A stretch of DNA of 64,000 nt from Isoetes taiwanensis (lineage: Eukaryota > Streptophyta > Lycopodiopsida > Isoetales > Isoetaceae), in assembly GCA_021234155.1 (NCBI GenBank), contig JAJEKV010000017.1:6576992-6640991 (forward strand), in the 5' to 3' direction. Of the stretch, positions 59,909 to 64,000 are shown in pieces. The position numbers and the translations under genes are program-made. The notes beneath the pieces were generated by a model. The model was not told the DNA's origin. It was given only the letters and a program-made list of their open reading frames with translations, and did no database searches. Each line of letters starts with the position of its first letter. Position 1 is the first letter of the stretch.

Positions 59909-61440
59909 TGACGTTCCACATATTTATACGCCTTTTTGAGTATAAATACATGACACGTCACTATGAATAATTAATGGCACATTAATTATTCATAAGTTAA
60001 GGTTAGCTATAATAATCATTAATTATTAATGTGGAAACCTAACCCAAAACCCTAGGCTTAACCTAATATTAAAAAGGCTTAGTTAATATTAACCAATCTA
60101 GACTTGCCACCTGGCCAAATCGATTGGGCAAGGGAGAGTTGCTAACTTGGGACCCAAATTGGGGTTTTATACCCCCATTTGCCCCAATTCGAATTGGGGG
60201 AGGTTGGTGGAGGAGGAGCTGTTGTTCCACCTTGTTCCAGCCAGAAGGATGGAGAACTTGAGCGATAGTGGACCTAGCTATGATCCCGGTTAGTACGTAG
60301 GACTAACCCTTGTATGCTCAGAAGGTAGCTAGGATTAACCCTTGTATGAATAGATGTATGGTTAATCTCTATTTTATGTTCTATTCGAAGATATATATGG
60401 ATGGATGTATAAGGATAGCTTTCTTTCTGTTCCTCCTGTGTTGTATGGGTAAAAGGGGGATAGAGACCTAAAGGCCATCTAGAAGTACAGATGTTCCTAG
60501 ATAGAACCCTTAAAACCCAGTAAATGCGGCCTGTGCACAAGAGCCAACCTGGCTGTGGATGCTATGATGTGGTTCAGCACCAGACAACGAGCATGATGGT
60601 GAATCGGGGGTGGGGTCTTGCCTAGCGTGGCTATAGGACTCCTGTAGTGTGCTAGGCTTATAGCCGGTCACTGTGTGTGGGCTGGGTATGGGTCTGACAC
60701 TCTCTGGGCCGGAGGGATGTGCCTATATGGATGCCCTGGGCTCGAACGGGCTAGTGAGCTGGCCTTTAGATTTAGGGGAGTAAGTCGGGTACTGATGTGG
60801 GGGCCACTGAGGGGGCACATGTTACCCAAGGATCTGTCATGCTTGGGAAGGAGACGCCTCTCTGACCTGCCTCATCAGACCGGGGAGATGTAACCCGGAG
60901 TAGTCCCGTAGGGTGATTCCTTGGGATTGCGTCTCCGGAGGGCTACAAGCACGTCATAGCATGATTCAGCCTATTTGCAAAGTGTGCACAGGAGGGGCGG
61001 ATGGAGTGGACTACCCTAGCCATTGTCATATGCCAGCCAACGCCATGTTATACCTCTGTCTGTTGTTATCTTAAGGCCCTGACCGTCAGTCAACCCCATG
61101 GAGTCTGAGCCCTGGGTAGAGCCCTTAGTTATAGTGTATTTCCTTTGTTATGTTGGTATTCTGTTGCTAGTTATATTGATGATGATGGGCCACCCTTCGT
61201 GGTGGTATATTATTTATTAATATTGTTGCTAGGTGCTAACATGTATGTATGCTTCCGCTATATAGGATTCCCATAGAAGGCGTGGGACGAATGACACCTC
61301 CGTGTCCTTCACCCGGACACTTGGCCATCACAAGTGGTCCGAGTCAGATGGAGGGCCTTTCCGTGGTGATGGATTCACCATGGGAGGGGAATTCCCCGTA
61401 TTTATACGATGGGAGCATCGTATGGATTCGGGGAGCGTCA
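59909..61440 (+). mobile_element. 5' LTR, about 1.53 kb
   Basis: Starts TGACGTTCCACAT and ends GGAGCGTCA, so the terminal inverted repeat is TGACG/CGTCA. It is followed within 3 bp by a primer-binding site. The 3' LTR is not in the window, so the element continues to the right or is incomplete. The first bases (TGTGACG versus TGACG) are uncertain by 2-3 bp. Confidence 0.7.
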
Positions 61441-61443
61441 CTG

Positions 61444-61460
61444 TGGTATCAGAGCCATGA
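61444..61460 (+). promoter_or_regulatory. Primer-binding site for initiator-Met tRNA
   Basis: TGGTATCAGAGCCATGA, the standard plant retroelement sequence complementary to the 3' end of initiator-Met tRNA, directly after the LTR. Confidence 0.85.
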
Positions 61461-62042
61461 TTTTGGTGGACCAGATCATAGCACTGGCCATATTCTAACT
61501 CGTTAGTCGATAGGTAGTACGGGACTTTAATCTAGGATAAACTATTCCAATTCCATAACTAGTATGTATGTTGACCTAGTTATGGGAGGATTAACCTAGT
61601 TACGAATTAAGGTGTGAGTTTTTAGAATCAAGTATATTAAGTTTTTAGAGAAAAAGAGATCCCTTGTTTCCACGGGCCATAACTTTCTCTAGGTAACTCG
61701 GATTGAGGCGATTTTTGCTCCAACGCGTCGGGCATGGTCCAAATACCCTAGGGACATCGTCACCCGGCATCAAAATGGCAAAAAAGGGGGCCAAAAATCA
61801 ACTCGGGCGCTGCTCGGGTTTGGGCGTTCTGGAATTGGATTTAAAACACGTATAACCGGACCGGCGCCCGACCGTATAAAAGGCATATTTCTGTCGTATA
61901 AAAATTTTCATATTTGTTTTTCATATACATGTTTCTTTGGCCCCTCGACCTCTTAACTTCAACCTTAGGTGCTCACGTATTTCTTATATACATGTAGTAC
62001 CTATTTCTTTGCATACCAACTTTTATATAAAAGTGTACTATA

Positions 62043-62103
62043 GAAACTTGAACCCTTGACCTCCCATCACCCAACCAAACCCTTTACCAACAGAGTAAGC
62101 TTC
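62043..62103 (-). mobile_element. tRNA-like segment with A and B boxes
   Basis: On the minus strand CTTACTCTGTTGGTAAAGGG (A-box, about 62081-62100) and AAGGGTTCAAGTTTC (B-box, about 62043-62057) are spaced as in tRNA genes. No full cloverleaf is seen, so it is probably a SINE head or tRNA relic. Confidence 0.5.
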
Positions 62104-63734
62104 GTTTAGTTGATATAATTGTCTCTTGTTATATTTAACCAATAGTATCTCTGTTTCTCTAGAAAGACCTCGCTCACATCACCTTCCCCTAAAACCAACC
62201 AGCAAGTGGCAAATGCACTGCACTTGATTCCCAGCAACCATGCGTGGGTGGAATAACCTATGTTCTAGATTACTGCTATGAATGGTTCCAACCATATCTA
62301 ATTTAACGCGCTGGATCTACCAGCCGATGGAAGGGAATTCCTCGGACTAAGATAGAAACTTCCAAGTTGGATTCTAATCCACGATTCACCTTGGATATTC
62401 TTTAGGTGACGATAATAATGTCAAGTTATCGACATTCCTAGACCTATAGCTTTAAATATTTTTTTTCCTTTGGTAAATGCCTTGATAACAAAATTTCTTC
62501 GGGCCTTGCCATGATTCAATCTATACTACATTCATATGCTTTATATTAGACCTTATTCGACGTTATATATTAAGGGTTAAGTAATATTTTATAGGCATAA
62601 TACTCTCTAGTGTCTAAGCCTTGACTCGTCTCATTTCCCAGAGAAAGGATCTCTCTTGGCCCAACCAACTAGGGACTGCCATGCAACACCCCTCTAGATC
62701 ATGGGTAGCTTTAATCCTACAACCCTTCACTACTTCTTCTCAATCGTCGTGTTCTTTTTATGGACCACTTCCCCAGATCGCGATACATATTCTGTAACAC
62801 GTAGTGACCGCTTGTGTTAAAACCCCCACAACAATGTCAACACTTTACTCTAATTAATCTAGGGTACAAAGTTTAGTATTATTTTGCGCCAAACTTCACT
62901 ATCTATATGGCCGTGATTATTTATCTGCGCCACACGCCTGTCAAATTGACATCGGTCTATCCTCTTTTGGAGTTGTTCTCCCGTACGTTCCAATGGCATC
63001 CAACCATTGTTGGCTAGTTACCTCCTTCTAGGGTATCTAGATATGGTTCGGGCAAAATGTTTCCAACCATTACTTTAGTGCCTAAACGTCATTAAGTTCC
63101 GCAAATGAACTTATATACTCCAAAGAATTATGTGAATATCCCAAAGGACAGTACCACCCAAATACCTCTCAAGATAGGGCTCCTTTATTAAAAAGGTTCT
63201 TGGTGAATTCAATTCACCCTGTTGTCCTAGGACATGGAAGTCTTCTTCCCTAAGCCATGCACCAAATCTTTAAAGAGTTTTTAAGCTCTTGCTGCCTTTC
63301 AAGCCGGAAATCTATCTTTGCATGTTAGCAAAGGCCACCCTTCATGTTGAGTAATAACCTTCCTATCCAGATTGCTAAATATCATTAATAAGGGTCCTTC
63401 ATTCCTTCTCTTCTTCAATATGTTTTCTACGTCTATGGTCGATTTTTAGTATCCCGACCCTTCGTCTGGTACAACATACACAATTCACCCTTTGGCTGTG
63501 ACCTTTATTCAGTAGAGTCACCAATCCATTTACTCCTTTACATATTCGTTAACCGTCTTGTGGCTTTTAAGCCGCTACCATACGCCCCTATGTTGTTAAC
63601 CCACCTATCATTGGGGGTTATGATTCAACCTTGTCCTACATCCTAGAAATGTTAGTCATTACATTTCCCTGTCATGATGCTATGACGTTGTTGTGGCATT
63701 CCAAATGACTTGGCATCCTCATTTAAGCCATAGT

Positions 63735-64000
63735 CATGGCCTAAGTTAGCGACTGAGCCTTTGTAGGAATCGTAAGTTACCTGGAGTTATCAAGGTGCCT
63801 GCCTTGTATTTTGTGAGCCTTTCTACAATTACCTACGTTTGATATAACCCGGACTTGTATCAATCTTCGAGTCCTGTATATTCTAACTTACACCTCCATG
63901 TAACCCATGGCGTTCACCTCTGCCTGATCCGGGTATGGATCATGTGGGAAAGCTAGTCTTGGGTGTCTATGCAAGACACATTTGAACTTCTAGCAGATAA
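63735..64000 (+). repeat. Diverged direct repeat, copy 2 (cut by window end)
   Basis: Homologous to 59080-59390, ending in GTGTCTATGCAAGACACATT and TCTAGCAGATAA. Confidence 0.7.

Larger units (their letters stand above)
61461..64000 (+). mobile_element. Internal region of the LTR element, non-coding as far as seen
   Basis: 2.5 kb without any gag or pol frame. The leader contains GGCCATAACTTTCTCTAGG (about 61675) and paired GTATAAAA words (61872 and 61899). The region also holds a tRNA-like segment (62043-62103) and a repeat (63735-64000). It may be a large non-autonomous (LARD-type) element or have a very long leader. Confidence 0.45.

Overview
This 64 kb window looks like nuclear DNA of a land plant. 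The one intact gene is an 11-exon plant-type U-box/cyclophilin gene (CYP65/PUB49 type) with short introns. Almost everything else is transposon-derived: PIF/Harbinger, pogo-like, Helitron-like and MITE DNA elements, Ty3/gypsy and other LTR elements, two kinds of LINE, and tRNA-like SINE heads. I see no bacterial operon, organelle block, rRNA gene, CRISPR array or complete tRNA gene. The sequence does not let me name the species. Long (GA)n arrays, HARBI1-type elements and a LINE with an unusual C-terminus would fit a non-seed or early-diverging plant, but that is a guess.

Layout. 1-14.7 kb: mostly non-coding AT-rich DNA with an unidentified minus-strand reading frame (about 0.95-1.64 kb), a decayed pogo-like transposase (5.0-6.6 kb), three MITEs with clean terminal inverted repeats (4487-4858, 6922-7286, 14543-14713) and Helitron-like ends at 1.64 and 11.29 kb. 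15.1-30.3 kb: a chain of four related elements separated by long (GA)n tracts that all have GA on the plus strand. Two of them (E1 15.3-20.0 kb and E2 24.7-30.0 kb) carry the same three genes in the same order: a Myb/SANT-like (trihelix) protein (+), a small third protein ending in a W-L-EIR-PT-C-C signature (+), and a convergent HARBI1-type DDE transposase (-). The other two (20.55-21.94 and 22.49-23.71 kb) look non-autonomous.

30.4-45 kb: an LTR with polypurine tract (30.41-31.01 kb), a 3 kb minus-strand coding-like block I cannot identify, and a Ty3/gypsy element on the minus strand. A stretch of about 3.74 kb (gag-protease-RT-RNase H) is present twice head to tail. The two copies differ mainly by 1-4 nt insertions or deletions beside CG dinucleotides.

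46.7-50.6 kb: the intact CYP65/PUB49-like gene (minus strand). It is divergent, across 308 bp, from the 5' end of a cytosolic asparaginyl-tRNA synthetase gene. That fragment has two frameshifts and stops abruptly at a 10-bp-period minisatellite (50.62-51.57 kb) whose units form strings of heat-shock-element pentamers. 51.5-54.1 kb: a decayed LINE (minus strand). 55.4-58.1 kb: gag-like minus-strand coding remnants split by a 5'-truncated L1 with poly(A) and a perfect 15-bp target-site duplication. 59.9-61.4 kb: a 1.53 kb LTR followed by an initiator-Met tRNA primer-binding site, with 2.5 kb of non-coding internal DNA running off the window.

Working picture: one small gene island with a divergent promoter inside dense heterochromatic repeats. 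The most interesting items are the GA-tract-embedded three-gene Harbinger family and its conserved third ORF.
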